Below are positions 17,634 through 27,640 of a DNA stretch of 64,000 bases, in pieces (the stretch's first letter is position 1; each line of letters begins with the position of its first letter). This stretch comes from Bacteroidota bacterium (GTDB lineage: Bacteria > Bacteroidota > Bacteroidia > Flavobacteriales > Weeksellaceae). The translations under genes were made by a program, and so were the position numbers. The notes beneath the pieces were generated by a model. The model was not told where the DNA came from. It saw nothing but the letters and a program-made list of their open reading frames with translations, and ran no database searches. The stretch lies in contig JAFAGO010000029.1 of the NCBI GenBank assembly GCA_023422635.1, forward strand, positions 1 through 64,000, in the 5' to 3' direction.

Positions 17634-17641
17634 TATTTTTG
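17634..17641 (+). promoter_or_regulatory. Predicted thrS promoter, -7 box
   Basis: TATTTTTG matches TAnnTTTG and lies 25 bases before the thrS ATG. The short leader leaves no room for a T-box or leader-peptide attenuator. Confidence 0.5.
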
Positions 17642-17666
17642 CATCTTATAATTTCAGCGTAAAAAG

Positions 17667-19604
17667 ATGATTAAAATAACTCTTCCCGACGGAAGCATTA
17701 AAGAATTTAACAGTGGAGTAACTCCGCTTGAAGTAGCGAAATCAATTAGTGAAGGACTTGCGAGAAACACCATCTCTGCATTAGTAGATGGCACCCAAGT
17801 TGAAGTCACGACACCCATTGAGAAAGATGCTACGCTTCAGCTTCTTACCTGGAATGATGAAATGGGAAAAAAAGCATTCTGGCATTCTTCAGCACACCTA
17901 CTAGCGCAGGCAATTTTAGACTATTATCCTCATGCAAAACTAACCATTGGCCCACCAATTGAAAATGGTTTTTATTATGATGTAGATTTTGGTGACGAAA
18001 CGTTAAGCGAAAAGGACTTCGAAAAAATCGAGAAAAAAATGCTCGAAAACGCCAAAAAAGATGTCACTTTCAATAAATACCCTGTTTCTAAAGCTGAAGC
18101 ATTGAAAGTGTATGCTGAAAATCCTTATAAAACAGAATTAATTGAAAATCTGCCCGATGGCGAAATTACTTTCGTTACGCACGATAACTTCACTGATCTT
18201 TGTCGCGGTGGCCACATTCCTTCAACCGGAATTGTAAAAGCAGCCAAAATTCTTAATGCTGCAGGCGCCTATTGGAGAGGTGATGAAAAAAACAAGCAAT
18301 TAACTCGAGTATATGGAATTTCATTTCCAAAACAAAAAGAATTAACCGAATATCTGGAAAGACTTGAAGAAGCAAAACGAAGAGATCACCGTAAATTAGG
18401 AAAAGAACTTGGAATTTTTGCGTTTTCAGAAAAAGTAGGTGCTGGACTACCTCTATGGTTACCAAATGGAGCCGCTTTAAGAAAAAAGCTCGAAAACTTT
18501 TTGAGTGCAGCACAGAAAAAAGCAGGCTATGAATTCGTAATTTCTCCACATATTGGAGCAAAAGAATTGTACGTTACTTCTGGGCATTGGGACAAATATG
18601 GAGCAGACAGCTTTCAACCCATCAAAACGCCAAACGAAGGCGAAGAATTCATGCTGAAACCTATGAACTGCCCACACCACTGTGAAATCTACAAAACTTC
18701 ACAATGGAGTTACCGTGATCTTCCAAAAAGATATGCAGAATTCGGAACCGTTTATCGTTACGAACAATCTGGGGAATTACACGGTTTAACAAGAGTTCGT
18801 GGATTTACTCAAGATGACGCACACCTTTTTTGTACACCTGATCAATTATTGGAAGAATTCGAAAAAACCATTGATTTGGTTTTGTACGTTTTCCGATCTT
18901 TAGGTTTCGAAGATTTCGTTACTCAAGTTTCACTTCGTGATCCAGAAAATAAAGAAAAGTACATTGGATCTGATGAAAATTGGAAAAAAGCAGAAGATGC
19001 CATTATCACCGCAGCAAAAGCGAAAGGTTTAAAAACCATTGTAGAATATGGTGAAGCCGCTTTCTACGGTCCAAAATTGGATTTCATGGTGAAAGATGCA
19101 CTCGGAAGAAGTTGGCAATTGGGAACCATTCAAGTAGATTACAACCTTCCAGAACGTTTTGATTTGTGGTATACCGGAAGCGATAACGAAAAACACAGAC
19201 CAGTAATGATTCACCGTGCGCCGTTTGGTTCAATGGAGCGTTTCATTGCTATTTTAATCGAAAATACAGCGGGAGATTTCCCATTATGGCTCGCGCCAGA
19301 TCAATATATCATCCTTCCAATTAGCGAAAAATATGTGGATTATGCTAAAAATGTTTCACAATTATTGGAAAATTACGATATTAGCGGATTGATAGATGAA
19401 AGAAACGAAAAAACGGGTAAGAAAATCCGTGATGCAGAACTTAAGAAAATACCATTTATGATCGTTGTTGGCGAAAATGAAGAGAAAAATGGCACTGTTT
19501 CTGTAAGAAGAAGAGGCGAAGGTGATTTAGGAGAAATGACTATTGAAGAATTTTCAACCTATTTTCATAAAGCCGCCGATACCGGATTTGAATTCGGGAA
19601 GTAA
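17667..19604 (+). CDS. thrS: Threonine-tRNA ligase
   Basis: This is a 645-residue class II aminoacyl-tRNA synthetase that charges tRNA-Thr. A TGS domain covers about residues 1-62. The editing domain follows, with the zinc-type motif HSSAHLL near residue 73 and the [11 protein letters not shown] segment near residue 173. The class II core has motif 2 [24 protein letters not shown], the zinc-ligand Cys in [11 protein letters not shown] and motif 3 [11 protein letters not shown]. The anticodon-binding domain lies from about 545 to the end. Length and domain order are standard. It heads a translation cluster with infC, rpmI and rplT, the order found in many bacteria, though a separate promoter precedes rpmI. 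Confidence 0.98.
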   Translation: MIKITLPDGSIKEFNSGVTPLEVAKSISEGLARNTISALVDGTQVEVTTPIEKDATLQLLTWNDEMGKKAFWHSSAHLLAQAILDYYPHAKLTIGPPIENGFYYDVDFGDETLSEKDFEKIEKKMLENAKKDVTFNKYPVSKAEALKVYAENPYKTELIENLPDGEITFVTHDNFTDLCRGGHIPSTGIVKAAKILNAAGAYWRGDEKNKQLTRVYGISFPKQKELTEYLERLEEAKRRDHRKLGKELGIFAFSEKVGAGLPLWLPNGAALRKKLENFLSAAQKKAGYEFVISPHIGAKELYVTSGHWDKYGADSFQPIKTPNEGEEFMLKPMNCPHHCEIYKTSQWSYRDLPKRYAEFGTVYRYEQSGELHGLTRVRGFTQDDAHLFCTPDQLLEEFEKTIDLVLYVFRSLGFEDFVTQVSLRDPENKEKYIGSDENWKKAEDAIITAAKAKGLKTIVEYGEAAFYGPKLDFMVKDALGRSWQLGTIQVDYNLPERFDLWYTGSDNEKHRPVMIHRAPFGSMERFIAILIENTAGDFPLWLAPDQYIILPISEKYVDYAKNVSQLLENYDISGLIDERNEKTGKKIRDAELKKIPFMIVVGENEEKNGTVSVRRRGEGDLGEMTIEEFSTYFHKAADTGFEFGK

Positions 19605-19670
19605 TAAATAGAGATGATTAACATCTCAAAAACAATAAAAGAAAGAAATTAACCTTAAAATTATACTACA

Positions 19671-20237
19671 ATAGCACAGAGATTTAACAACAGAGGAAGA
19701 GGCCCAATGCGCCGACCTGTTCAGGAAGACCTACACCAGATTAACGAAAAAATTAGAGCCAGAGAAGTTCGATTAGTAGGCGACAACGTGGAGCCTGGGG
19801 TTTACCCTATCGAAAGAGCCAGACAAATCGCTCAGGATCAGGATTTGGATTTGGTTGTAATCTCGGATAAGGCAGAACCTTACATTGCCCGTATATTGGA
19901 ATATAAAAAATTCTTGTACGAGCAAAAAAAGAAACAAAAAGAACTTAAAGCAAAACAAATAAAAGTTGTTGTAAAAGAAATCCGTTTTGGTCCACAAACC
20001 GATGATCACGATTACGATTTCAAAAAGAAACACGCTGAAAAATTCTTGGAGGAAGGTTCAAAACTAAAAACCTATGTATTCTTTAAAGGGCGTTCCATTG
20101 TGTTTAAAGATCAAGGCGAAATCTTGTTATTAAGATTAGCTCAAGATTTAGAACATGTTGGAAAGGTTGACCAAATGCCAAAACTGGAAGGGAAAAGAAT
20201 GATCATGATGATGAGCCCTAAAAAACCAGCCAAATAG
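19671..20237 (+). CDS. infC: Translation initiation factor IF-3, probable ATA start
   Basis: IF-3 binds the 30S subunit, prevents premature 50S joining and proofreads the start codon. From [17 protein letters not shown] the sequence is typical of the N-domain, the linker is rich in Lys, and the C-domain has [25 protein letters not shown]. The first in-frame ATG is at 19707, but the frame upstream stays open and encodes a plausible basic tail, [12 protein letters not shown], starting at an ATA codon (19671). infC genes in other bacteria use rare starts (AUU in Escherichia coli) for autoregulation, so ATA is proposed as the real start. This is inference; starting at 19707 would give 176 residues instead of 188. 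It lies 66 bases downstream of thrS. Confidence 0.9.
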   Translation: MAQRFNNRGRGPMRRPVQEDLHQINEKIRAREVRLVGDNVEPGVYPIERARQIAQDQDLDLVVISDKAEPYIARILEYKKFLYEQKKKQKELKAKQIKVVVKEIRFGPQTDDHDYDFKKKHAEKFLEEGSKLKTYVFFKGRSIVFKDQGEILLLRLAQDLEHVGKVDQMPKLEGKRMIMMMSPKKPAK

Positions 20238-20258
20238 AGTTAAGTATATAGCAACAAA

Positions 20259-20287
20259 AAAAGGTTTTCCTGAAAGGATGACCTTTT
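20259..20287 (+). terminator. Weak terminator-like hairpin after infC
   Basis: AAAAGGT (20259-20265) pairs with ACCTTTT (20281-20287), with inner TCC/GGA pairing. The T-run is only four bases long, so termination may be partial. Confidence 0.5.
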
Positions 20288-20353
20288 CGCTATTTTAATC
20301 CATATTTTAAGTTTTATACGAAACAAAATTAGGTGTAATCCACATCTTTTTTG

Positions 20354-20361
20354 TAAATTTG
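20354..20361 (+). promoter_or_regulatory. Predicted rpmI-rplT promoter, -7 box
   Basis: TAAATTTG matches TAnnTTTG and lies 67 bases before the rpmI ATG. The two ribosomal genes can therefore be expressed independently of thrS-infC. Confidence 0.5.
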
Positions 20362-20428
20362 CAAACTTGATAATGATTTTAAAATCATTTGAAAAAATTA
20401 TTGATAACAAAAAGCAAAAAGCAGAACA

Positions 20429-20626
20429 ATGCCAAAATTAAAAACGAAATCAGGTGCTAAGAAGCGTTTTAAACTTACTGGAACAGGTAAGATTAAAAGA
20501 AAAAATGCTTTTAAAAGCCACATTTTGACTAAAAAAGAAACGAAACAAAAGAGAAATCTTACGTCAACTTCTTATGTTGCTAATGTGGACGAAAAAAGCG
20601 TATTGCGTCAATTAGCAATTAAGTAG
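20429..20626 (+). CDS. rpmI: 50S ribosomal protein L35
   Basis: The protein has 65 residues and is strongly basic. It has the L35 signature [20 protein letters not shown] at its start and [14 protein letters not shown] in the middle. It is a component of the large ribosomal subunit. The length is normal and rplT follows after 124 bases. Confidence 0.97.
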   Translation: MPKLKTKSGAKKRFKLTGTGKIKRKNAFKSHILTKKETKQKRNLTSTSYVANVDEKSVLRQLAIK

Positions 20627-20750
20627 TTTTTATAAATCAATATCGGTTTATAAGAATTCAAAAAAATTCAATTAAAAGTTAACCCTGAAACGGAGCACCT
20701 AAGTGTAATAGTAAGTATTACCGCCCTTTTCAAAAAAACAAAAATTTATT

Positions 20751-21095
20751 ATGCCAAGATCAGTAAACGCTGTAGCGTCTAGAGCGCGCAGAAAAAAAGT
20801 ACTTAAGCAAGCAAAAGGTTTCTACGGAAGAAGAAAAAACGTTTGGACCGTTGCTAAAAACGCCGTTGAAAAAGCAATGCAATATGCTTATCGCGGTAGA
20901 AAAGAAAAGAAAAGAAACTTCAGAGCTCTTTGGATTACCCGTATTAATGCAGGTGCTAGAGAACATGGACTTTCTTACTCTCAATTCATGGGAGCTCTTA
21001 AAAAGAACAACATCGAGCTAAACAGAAAAGTTCTTGCAGACCTTGCAATGAATCATCCTGAAGCTTTCAAAGCTGTTGTAGACCAAGTAAAATAA
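20751..21095 (+). CDS. rplT: 50S ribosomal protein L20
   Basis: The protein has 114 residues and is very basic. It has the L20 signature [38 protein letters not shown] and a C-terminal [13 protein letters not shown]20 binds 23S rRNA early in 50S assembly. In other bacteria it represses its own operon by binding the leader. The 124 bases between rpmI and rplT contain an ACGGAGCACC stretch and a GTAATA...TATTAC pair that could fold, but no clear L20-type structure was recognised. A strong terminator follows. Confidence 0.97.
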   Translation: MPRSVNAVASRARRKKVLKQAKGFYGRRKNVWTVAKNAVEKAMQYAYRGRKEKKRNFRALWITRINAGAREHGLSYSQFMGALKKNNIELNRKVLADLAMNHPEAFKAVVDQVK

Positions 21096-21123
21096 GTATC
21101 AACATTTTTTGTTATCAATAGTA

Positions 21124-21151
21124 AATCCTGAATAAAATTCAGGATTTTTTA
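21124..21151 (+). terminator. Intrinsic terminator after rplT
   Basis: AATCCTGAA (21124-21132) pairs perfectly with TTCAGGATT (21138-21146). A T-run follows. Confidence 0.9.
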
Positions 21152-21153
21152 TT

Positions 21154-21161
21154 TAAATTTG
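21154..21161 (+). promoter_or_regulatory. Predicted promoter -7 box for the M28 peptidase
   Basis: TAAATTTG matches TAnnTTTG. It lies 24 bases before the ATG at 21186 and directly behind the rplT terminator. Confidence 0.45.
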
Positions 21162-21185
21162 ATTTTTTATTTCTTTTCTTAAACT

Positions 21186-22364
21186 ATGAAAAAATCTACA
21201 CTTTTAGCTTCTATTCTTTTACCAATGGTAACGTTTTCACAATCCTTTATCCAAACGTATCAAGATCGTGCAAATGATGTTACCCAAAACAATATTACTA
21301 CTTTACTTCAAGAATTTGAAAATCTAGGCGTAAAAACCACCGGAAATGAAGCCAATAATAATACACGCGAGTGGATTAAGAACAAATACCTAAGTTTTGG
21401 CTATTCTGAAGATCAAATATCTGAACATACTTTCAGCTTCTCAAGACAAGGACAAACGGTGAGTTCAAAGAATTTGATTCTTACCAAAACAGGAACGGTT
21501 TACCCCAATCAATTTGTGATAATCTGCGGCCACTTCGATTCGATCGTTGGTCCAGGAACAAATGATAACGGTACAGGAACTTCTATTATTTTGGAAGTTG
21601 CTCGAATTTTAAAAGAGGTACCTACCGAATATTCCATTAAATTCATTAATTTTTCTGGAGAAGAACAAGGCTTATTGGGAAGCTACGCTTATGTAGATGA
21701 TATTGTAAATGCCACAAGCCCGAAAATGGATATTAAAGTGGTTTTCAATATTGATGAAGTTGGAGGAATCGCCGGCCAAGATAATTCCATTATTTATTGT
21801 GATGTCGACCAAAGCTCACCTTATGCTAATAATTCGGCTTCTTCTGAAATGGCTCATCAACTTGCAGCGGTTACTGAATTATATTCGGATTTAGAAACAG
21901 ATTTTGATCCTGCTTACGGAACAGATTATGTTCCTTTTCAAGAAAATGGAGAAATTATCACCGGTTTTTTCGAATACCATTATAGTCCGTACGCACACTC
22001 GATGCAGGATGTTTTAGAAAATTTAGACCAAGAATATGTGTATCAGATCGCAAAAGCAGCTGTTGGTGCTGCACAACATTTCGCGATAGCAAGTTCTGAA
22101 AACCTTTCTACGTCAAATCTCTCAACCAATGCTTTAGAATCGATAAAAATATACCCAAATCCTGCGAAGGATGTTCTTCATTTTCAGATTGATGAATCAA
22201 AACTAAGCGATTTCTCGATTGAAATTCATGATCTTTCTGGACGATTTTTAATGGAGAAGAAAAGTGATTCGAAAATCGATATTTCATCTTTAAAATCTGG
22301 AAATTATTTGGTGACCATTCGACTCAAAGGAGAAAAAATTAACAAAAAAATTATCGTTGAATAA
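21186..22364 (+). CDS. Secreted M28-family metallopeptidase with T9SS sorting domain
   Basis: The protein has 392 residues. A signal peptide of about 18 residues precedes an M28 (aminopeptidase-type) domain. Zinc ligands are visible as CGHFDSIVGPGTNDNGTG near residue 118 (His and Asp), NFSGEEQGLLGS (catalytic Glu and ligand Glu), FNIDEVGG (ligand Asp) and HYSPYAHSMQD near the end of the domain (ligand His). The C-terminal 75 residues are a type A T9SS sorting domain (IYPNPAKDVLHF, SGNYLVTI). It should release N-terminal amino acids from extracellular peptides, complementing the M4 endoprotease 4 kb upstream. Confidence 0.93.
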   Translation: MKKSTLLASILLPMVTFSQSFIQTYQDRANDVTQNNITTLLQEFENLGVKTTGNEANNNTREWIKNKYLSFGYSEDQISEHTFSFSRQGQTVSSKNLILTKTGTVYPNQFVIICGHFDSIVGPGTNDNGTGTSIILEVARILKEVPTEYSIKFINFSGEEQGLLGSYAYVDDIVNATSPKMDIKVVFNIDEVGGIAGQDNSIIYCDVDQSSPYANNSASSEMAHQLAAVTELYSDLETDFDPAYGTDYVPFQENGEIITGFFEYHYSPYAHSMQDVLENLDQEYVYQIAKAAVGAAQHFAIASSENLSTSNLSTNALESIKIYPNPAKDVLHFQIDESKLSDFSIEIHDLSGRFLMEKKSDSKIDISSLKSGNYLVTIRLKGEKINKKIIVE

Positions 22365-22370
22365 ATAAAA

Positions 22371-22392
22371 GAACCGCCACACGGCGGTTTTT
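22371..22392. terminator. Bidirectional terminator between M28 gene and hisIE
   Basis: GAACCGCC (22371-22378) pairs with GGCGGTTTTTC (from 22383) around a four-base loop. The convergent hisIE ends two bases further on. Confidence 0.85.
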
Positions 22393-22393
22393 C

Positions 22394-22981
22394 TCATTCT
22401 GATCTTTCGCGCAAAACTTGCTCAATATCTTCCAATGTAAATCCTTTTGCTTTGAGTAGAATTAAAAAATGATAGAGCAAATCTGCACCTTCATTTTTAA
22501 AGAGGATATCATTATTATCTTTAGCTTCAATAACGACTTCCACCGCTTCCTCGCCCACTTTTTGTGCGACCTTATTTATTCCCCGTTTATAGAGTTTATT
22601 GGTATAGGATTTAGGATTATCCGAATCGATTCTTTCCGAAATGGTTTCTTGAAGTTGGTACAAAAACCCTTTGTTTTCTTTTTCCCCAAAACAACTGAAA
22701 CTTCCGGTATGACATACCACATCTTCCGGCACAACTTTTATAAGAATTGCATCCTGATCACAATCAATTTTAATATCTTTCACATAGAGAAAATTTCCAG
22801 ACTCCTCACCTTTCGTCCATAATCTATTTTTGGAACGGCTAAAGAAGGTTACTTTTGCCTCATTTTGGGTTTTTTCAAAAGCTTCTTCATTCATGTAACC
22901 CAGCATCAAAACTTGTAATGTTCTGTTATCTTGAATAATCACAGGAACCAATCCATCACCTTTTTCGAAATCTAACTTCAT
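22394..22981 (-). CDS. hisIE: Bifunctional phosphoribosyl-AMP cyclohydrolase/phosphoribosyl-ATP pyrophosphatase
   Basis: The 195-residue fusion catalyses steps 2 and 3 of histidine biosynthesis. The N-terminal HisI half (1-105) has MLGYMNEEAF, FFSRSKNRLWTKGEESGN, the metal-site Asp cluster DCDQDAILI and Cys residues in VCHTGSFSCFG. The C-terminal HisE half (about 110-195) has the all-alpha pyrophosphatase motif KVGEEAVEVVIEAK and LLYHFLILL. It is the last gene of the his operon, 36 bases after hisF, and ends at the shared terminator. Confidence 0.96.
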   Translation of the reverse strand: MKLDFEKGDGLVPVIIQDNRTLQVLMLGYMNEEAFEKTQNEAKVTFFSRSKNRLWTKGEESGNFLYVKDIKIDCDQDAILIKVVPEDVVCHTGSFSCFGEKENKGFLYQLQETISERIDSDNPKSYTNKLYKRGINKVAQKVGEEAVEVVIEAKDNNDILFKNEGADLLYHFLILLKAKGFTLEDIEQVLRERSE

Positions 22982-23017
22982 TTTTTATTAATTTTTAATG
23001 TTTTCTTATTTGATAAT

Positions 23018-23773
23018 TTAAAGTCTAACCGCAATATTTTTCTGATTCAAAAAATTCTTCAATTTAGGAATTGGAATTTCACCAAAATGAAAAATACTTG
23101 CAGCCAAAGCTCCAGTTGCTTTTGTTTTGTTGAAAACTTCTTCGAAATCTTCAGATTTTCCAGCTCCACCAGAAGCAATAATCGGAATATTAACTGTTTC
23201 TGAAATCAGTTTTGTAATTCTCAAATCAAAGCCAGCTTTCGTTCCATCTGCATCCATTGAAGTGAGCAAAATTTCTCCTGCTCCCAATTCTTCGACTTTC
23301 TTTGCCCACGCTAACGTTTCCAAATCTGTGGCTTCTCTTCCACCTTTTATGTGAACAATATCTTTTCCATTCACGAAACGAGTATCAATCGCAACCACAA
23401 CGCATTGTTTCCCAAATTCATCAGATAATTCTTGAATTAAATGAGGATTTTTTACCGCTGAAGAATTGATACTGATTTTATCAGCTCCGGCATTCAACAA
23501 CTTTCGCACATCTTCCACTGAAGAAATTCCACCACCAACTGTAAAAGGAATACTCAATTCTCGAGCGATTTTTTTTACGAGTTCGACGAAGGTTTTTCTT
23601 TTCTCTACTGTTGCCGTAATATCGAGAAAAACCAATTCATCTGCACCCTGATCTTCGTATTTTTTCGCCAATTCTACCGGATCTCCAGCATTAATCAAAT
23701 TCACGAAATTAACGCCTTTTACGGTTTGTCCGTCTTTTATATCCAAACACGGAATAATTCTTTTTTTAAGCAC
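23018..23773 (-). CDS. hisF: Imidazole glycerol phosphate synthase cyclase subunit
   Basis: This 251-residue TIM barrel pairs with HisH. It uses ammonia to convert PRFAR into imidazole glycerol phosphate and AICAR. Typical motifs are [19 protein letters not shown] (with the catalytic Asp), [47 protein letters not shown] (second catalytic Asp) and PIIASGGAG. It lies downstream of a 204-base gap containing inverted repeats that separate it from hisA. Confidence 0.97.
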   Translation of the reverse strand: MLKKRIIPCLDIKDGQTVKGVNFVNLINAGDPVELAKKYEDQGADELVFLDITATVEKRKTFVELVKKIARELSIPFTVGGGISSVEDVRKLLNAGADKISINSSAVKNPHLIQELSDEFGKQCVVVAIDTRFVNGKDIVHIKGGREATDLETLAWAKKVEELGAGEILLTSMDADGTKAGFDLRITKLISETVNIPIIASGGAGKSEDFEEVFNKTKATGALAASIFHFGEIPIPKLKNFLNQKNIAVRL

Positions 23774-23814
23774 GATTTATATTTTTCTATTATTGAAAGA
23801 TTCTTGTTTTGATG

Positions 23815-23975
23815 CTTCGAGAGCCTCAGCATGACAATATTTATCACTATCTTTTTACCATTTGTCACCCTGAGGTTCTCGAAGGGTTTCTGTAATCACG
23901 CTTCGAGAGCCTCAGCATGACAAAATTTATCACAAATATTTCTACCATCGTTGTCACCCTGAGGTTTACGAAGGG
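23815..23975. repeat. Two inverted pairs of a REP-like 22-bp repeat between hisF and hisA
   Basis: CTTCGAGAGCCTCAGCATGA occurs at 23815 and again at 23901, each followed by CA. Its near-complement TGTCACCCTGAGGTTCTCGA, followed by AGG, occurs at 23863, and a version with TTTACG at 23952. The order is direct, inverted, direct, inverted, so two large cruciforms or RNA hairpins can form in the hisA-hisF message. The same motif recurs in the hisG-hisD gap. Confidence 0.85.
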
Positions 23976-23977
23976 TT

Positions 23978-24688
23978 CTAAAAATTCTCTAATTCTTTTA
24001 GAAGAATTTTTCCTTCATAAATCGCCTTTCCGATAATTGTCCCGAAGCAGCCGATTTCTTTCATTTTCTTTACATCATCAATATTTGAAATTCCACCGCT
24101 TGCAATTAAATTAATTTTTGACTGCGCTAAAATTTCTTCATAAAGCTTTATTGATGGACCTTCCAGCATTCCATCTTTTGAAATATCGGTACAAATCACA
24201 TTCTGAATTCCTTTTTTTTGATAGTCTGAAATAAAATCTACCACATCCAAATCACTTTCTTCCAACCAACCTGAAGTTTTTATTTTGCGGTCTAAACAAT
24301 CGGCTCCAAGAATAATTTTTTCAGAACCATACTTTTCAAGCATTTCTAAACAAAATGTTGGATTCTGAACGGCAATACTTCCCAACGTAATTTGCTTTGC
24401 GCCAGAATTAAAAGCCAGTTCAACATCTTCTTTTGATTTAATTCCTCCACCAAAATCAACTTTTAAATTAGTATGTGAAGCAATATTTTCCAATACTTTT
24501 TGATTGATGACGTGTTTGGCTTTTGCTCCATCTAAATCCACCAAATGCAGAAATTGAAATCCGTTCGCTTCAAATTCTTTGGCTACTTCTAATGGATTTT
24601 CGTTGTATATTTTTTTGGTGTCGTATTCACCTTTGGAAAGCCTTACGCATTTTCCGTCGATGATGTCTATTGCAGGGATGATTCTCAT
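23978..24688 (-). CDS. hisA: Phosphoribosylformimino-AICAR phosphate isomerase
   Basis: This is a 236-residue TIM-barrel isomerase of histidine step 4. It starts with [20 protein letters not shown], which includes the catalytic Asp. [48 protein letters not shown] and LIASGGISN follow, giving two phosphate-binding half-barrel repeats. It is related in sequence and fold to HisF next to it. The spacing to hisH is 114 bases and contains low-complexity TCTCTAA/GTCTCT runs (about 24760-24800). Confidence 0.97.
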   Translation of the reverse strand: MRIIPAIDIIDGKCVRLSKGEYDTKKIYNENPLEVAKEFEANGFQFLHLVDLDGAKAKHVINQKVLENIASHTNLKVDFGGGIKSKEDVELAFNSGAKQITLGSIAVQNPTFCLEMLEKYGSEKIILGADCLDRKIKTSGWLEESDLDVVDFISDYQKKGIQNVICTDISKDGMLEGPSIKLYEEILAQSKINLIASGGISNIDDVKKMKEIGCFGTIIGKAIYEGKILLKELENF

Positions 24689-24802
24689 ATTTTTTGTTTG
24701 GTGATTAGGATATGGGGAGATTAGAGACTTTCAAATATGAGATTTAAAAATATGATTACATCTCTAAGTCTCTTGTCTCTATGTCTCAAATCTCTAAATC
24801 TA

Positions 24803-25387
24803 TTATTTTCCTATTTGTAAAAAGTTACTCAATATTTTCGCTCCAGTTTTTCCAGATTTTTCAGGGTGAAATTGCGTAGCAAAGAAATTATCTTTTTGAA
24901 GTGCAGCTCCAAAATTTAGAATATAATCACATTCTGCAACGCAATATTTCGAACTTTCACAATAAAAACTATGAACAAAATAGACATTTTCTTCCTCTGA
25001 AATTCCTTCTAATAAAGGTCCTTTCAAGTTTTTCAAATTATTCCATCCCATATGCGGAACAATATCTTTGGAAGCAAACAACTTTACATCAATATCGAAA
25101 ATGCCTAAACCTTTCACATTTCCTTCTTCTAGATTTTGACACATTAATTGTTGACCTAAACAAATTCCTAAAACGGGTTGTTTCAAAGTCGGAATTAATT
25201 TGTCCAATCCTACATTTCGAAGATAATTCATCGAAGAAGAAGCTTCTCCAACTCCAGGGAAAATCACCTTTTTTGCATTTTTAATTTCTTCAAAATCATC
25301 AGTAACTTTCGATTCAACTCCGAGTCGAAACAAAGCATTTTGCACGGATTCTACATTTCCGGCGTTGTATTTTATAATGGCAACCAT
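24803..25387 (-). CDS. hisH: Imidazole glycerol phosphate synthase glutaminase subunit
   Basis: This 194-residue class I glutamine amidotransferase supplies ammonia to HisF. The N-terminus is MVAIIKYNAGNVESVQNAL. The oxyanion and nucleophile regions are IFPGVGEASSSM and PVLGICLGQQLM, whose Cys is the nucleophile, and FFATQFHPEKSG carries the catalytic His and Glu. The frame is open nine codons further upstream, but MVAIIKYNAGN matches the usual HisH start, so 25387 is used. Confidence 0.96.
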   Translation of the reverse strand: MVAIIKYNAGNVESVQNALFRLGVESKVTDDFEEIKNAKKVIFPGVGEASSSMNYLRNVGLDKLIPTLKQPVLGICLGQQLMCQNLEEGNVKGLGIFDIDVKLFASKDIVPHMGWNNLKNLKGPLLEGISEEENVYFVHSFYCESSKYCVAECDYILNFGAALQKDNFFATQFHPEKSGKTGAKILSNFLQIGK

Positions 25388-25502
25388 TCTTTTTGTATTA
25401 TGTAAAATGTACAAAGTATAATGTATTTTTATTTAATTGTATTTTTTGATTAAAAAAAGTAAGTTTAACGATAGTACCGTCTGCAATAGGACTTTGGACT
25501 CT

Positions 25503-26597
25503 TTACAATATTCCTTTCGTTGAAGGCAAATTAAAATTAGAATCCGATTGATTCACTGCCATTTTAATGGCTTTTGCAAATGCTTTAAAAATCGATTCAA
25601 TTTTGTGATGTTCATTTTCGCCTTCTGCTTTGATGTTCAAATTACATTTTGCAGAATCGGTAAACGATTTAAAAAAATGTTGAAACATTTCTGTCGGCAC
25701 ATCTCCCACTTTTTCCCGCGTGAAATCTACTTCCCAAACCAACCAAGGTCGTCCTCCAAAATCAATTCCGACTTGTGCTAAACAATCATCCATTGGCAAT
25801 AAAAATCCATAACGTTCAATTCCTTTTTTGCTTCCTAAAGCAGGTATAATCGCTTCTCCTAAAGCAATTCCTGTATCTTCAATGGTGTGATGTTCATCCA
25901 CTTCAAGATCGCCATTTACTTTTATTTTTAAGTCTAAATTTCCGTGTCTTGCAATTTGATCCAGCATATGATCGAAGAAATTTAGACCTGTCGAAATTTC
26001 GGCTTTTCCGCTTCCATCCAAATTCACTTCAATGAAAATATCGGTTTCTTTAGTCGTTCTTTTTACAACTGCTTTTCTTGGTTCAGCTTTTAAAAACTGA
26101 TAAATTTCCCACCAAGAATTCGTTGTTAACGTCGCATCTTCAAAAGTTGATTCAGAAATAAATATAGATTTTGATCCTAAATTTTTAGCAAGTTGAACAT
26201 CTGTTTTTCGGTCTCCAATTACGTACGAATTTTCAAGGTCATAATTTCCGTAAATGTATTTTCCAAGAAGTGCAGTTCCAGGTTTTCTAGTTGATTTATT
26301 TTCGTGTTCAAAAGAATCATCAATGAAAATATCTGCAAATTCAATTCCTTCATTCTTAAATGCTTGAAGCATTTTTTTTTGTGGTTTTTCAAAATCTTCT
26401 GTCGGAAAACTATCGGTTCCCAAACCATCTTGATTGGTCACCATCACCAATTCATAATCCAATTCTTTCGCTATTTTCGCCAAGTTTTGAAAAACGCCAG
26501 GAAGAAATTCCAACTTTTCCAAAGAATCCACTTGAAAATCCGTTTTTGGCTCTTCAATCAAAGTTCCGTCGCGATCTATAAATAATACTTTTTTCAT
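25503..26597 (-). CDS. hisB: Bifunctional histidinol-phosphatase/imidazoleglycerol-phosphate dehydratase
   Basis: This 364-residue fusion performs histidine steps 6 and 8. Residues 1-165 form a HAD phosphatase: [12 protein letters not shown] carries the nucleophile Asp, MVTNQDGLG is motif II and [14 protein letters not shown] holds the Asp pair. Residues 175-364 are IGP dehydratase, with [27 protein letters not shown] and [14 protein letters not shown] providing the two metal-binding His clusters. The same fusion is found in enterobacteria and many Bacteroidetes. It starts two bases after hisC. Confidence 0.97.
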   Translation of the reverse strand: MKKVLFIDRDGTLIEEPKTDFQVDSLEKLEFLPGVFQNLAKIAKELDYELVMVTNQDGLGTDSFPTEDFEKPQKKMLQAFKNEGIEFADIFIDDSFEHENKSTRKPGTALLGKYIYGNYDLENSYVIGDRKTDVQLAKNLGSKSIFISESTFEDATLTTNSWWEIYQFLKAEPRKAVVKRTTKETDIFIEVNLDGSGKAEISTGLNFFDHMLDQIARHGNLDLKIKVNGDLEVDEHHTIEDTGIALGEAIIPALGSKKGIERYGFLLPMDDCLAQVGIDFGGRPWLVWEVDFTREKVGDVPTEMFQHFFKSFTDSAKCNLNIKAEGENEHHKIESIFKAFAKAIKMAVNQSDSNFNLPSTKGIL

Positions 26598-26599
26598 TT

Positions 26600-27640
26600 T
26601 TACTTAAATTTTTGAAGACTTTCGATGAGTTTTTTATTTTCTTCTGGAGTTCCAATTGTGATTCTTACACAATTTTTCACAACAGAATTTCGATTGCGAA
26701 TAATCACTTTTTCATCGACCAAATATTGATACAGATCATCTGCATCTTCCACTTCTACCAAAAGAAAATTCGCATCTGTTGGATAGATTTTTTTCACTAA
26801 TTCTAATTGATTTAATTCTGAAATCAAATTTTCCCTTTCACTCAATATTAATACTAATTGTTGCTGAATTTCAGAAGCATTTTCCAATGTTTTCAAAACG
26901 GCTTCTTGATTCAAAATACTGATATTGTATGGCGGTTTTACTTTGTTTAATAATTGAATAATTTCAGGATTGGAAAACGCCATTCCAACACGTAAACCAG
27001 CCAAACCCCAATATTTACTAAATGTCTGCATCACGACCAAATTAGGATATTTTTCAAGTTGAGAAATCCAAGATTCTTGAATTGCAAAATCGATATACGC
27101 TTCATCAATAATGACAATTCCGCCAAAATTTTCAAGAATAAAATCAACTGCATTCTTTTGAATTAAATTTCCTGTAGGATTGTTGGGCGAACAAATAAAA
27201 ACGAGTTTTAAGTTTTCATTTTGAAGGGTGTTTTTCAATTTTTCATCAACTGAAATTTGAAAATCATCATCCAAAGGAATTTGAAGCAATTCAGCATCAT
27301 TAATATTGGCTGCAACCTCGTACATTCCGTACGTTGGCGTGAAAGTTAATGCTTCATCTTTTCCAGGATTCGTGAAAATTCGGAATAATAAATCGATCAC
27401 TTCATCGCTACCATTTCCTAAAAAAATATTTTCTACGTTGATATTTTTTAGTTTGGAAATCTCTGATTTCAACTGTTTCTGATACGGATCTGGATAACGA
27501 TTCAGCGTTCCGAAAGGGTTTTCGTTGGCATCCAGAAAAGTTCCTTCTGCTCCAGAAAATTCATCTCTCGCACTGGAATAGGGTTTCAAATTCAGAATGT
27601 TTTTCCGAACTAAAGATTGAATATTGATAGTATTACTCAT
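26600..27640 (-). CDS. hisC: Histidinol-phosphate aminotransferase
   Basis: This is a 346-residue fold-type I PLP aminotransferase of histidine step 7. It has [35 protein letters not shown], the aspartate-containing [10 protein letters not shown] that contacts [17 protein letters not shown] with the Schiff-base Lys, and a C-terminal [12 protein letters not shown] with the substrate-binding Arg. Its ATG overlaps the hisD stop (ATGA), so the two are translationally coupled. Confidence 0.97.
   Translation of the reverse strand: MSNTINIQSLVRKNILNLKPYSSARDEFSGAEGTFLDANENPFGTLNRYPDPYQKQLKSEISKLKNINVENIFLGNGSDEVIDLLFRIFTNPGKDEALTFTPTYGMYEVAANINDAELLQIPLDDDFQISVDEKLKNTLQNENLKLVFICSPNNPTGNLIQKNAVDFILENFGGIVIIDEAYIDFAIQESWISQLEKYPNLVVMQTFSKYWGLAGLRVGMAFSNPEIIQLLNKVKPPYNISILNQEAVLKTLENASEIQQQLVLILSERENLISELNQLELVKKIYPTDANFLLVEVEDADDLYQYLVDEKVIIRNRNSVVKNCVRITIGTPEENKKLIESLQKFK

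Noticed and set aside
17461..17666. T-box or leader-peptide control of thrS
   Set aside because: The predicted transcription start is only about 20 bases before the ATG, and no biased short ORF or T-box-like sequence was seen.
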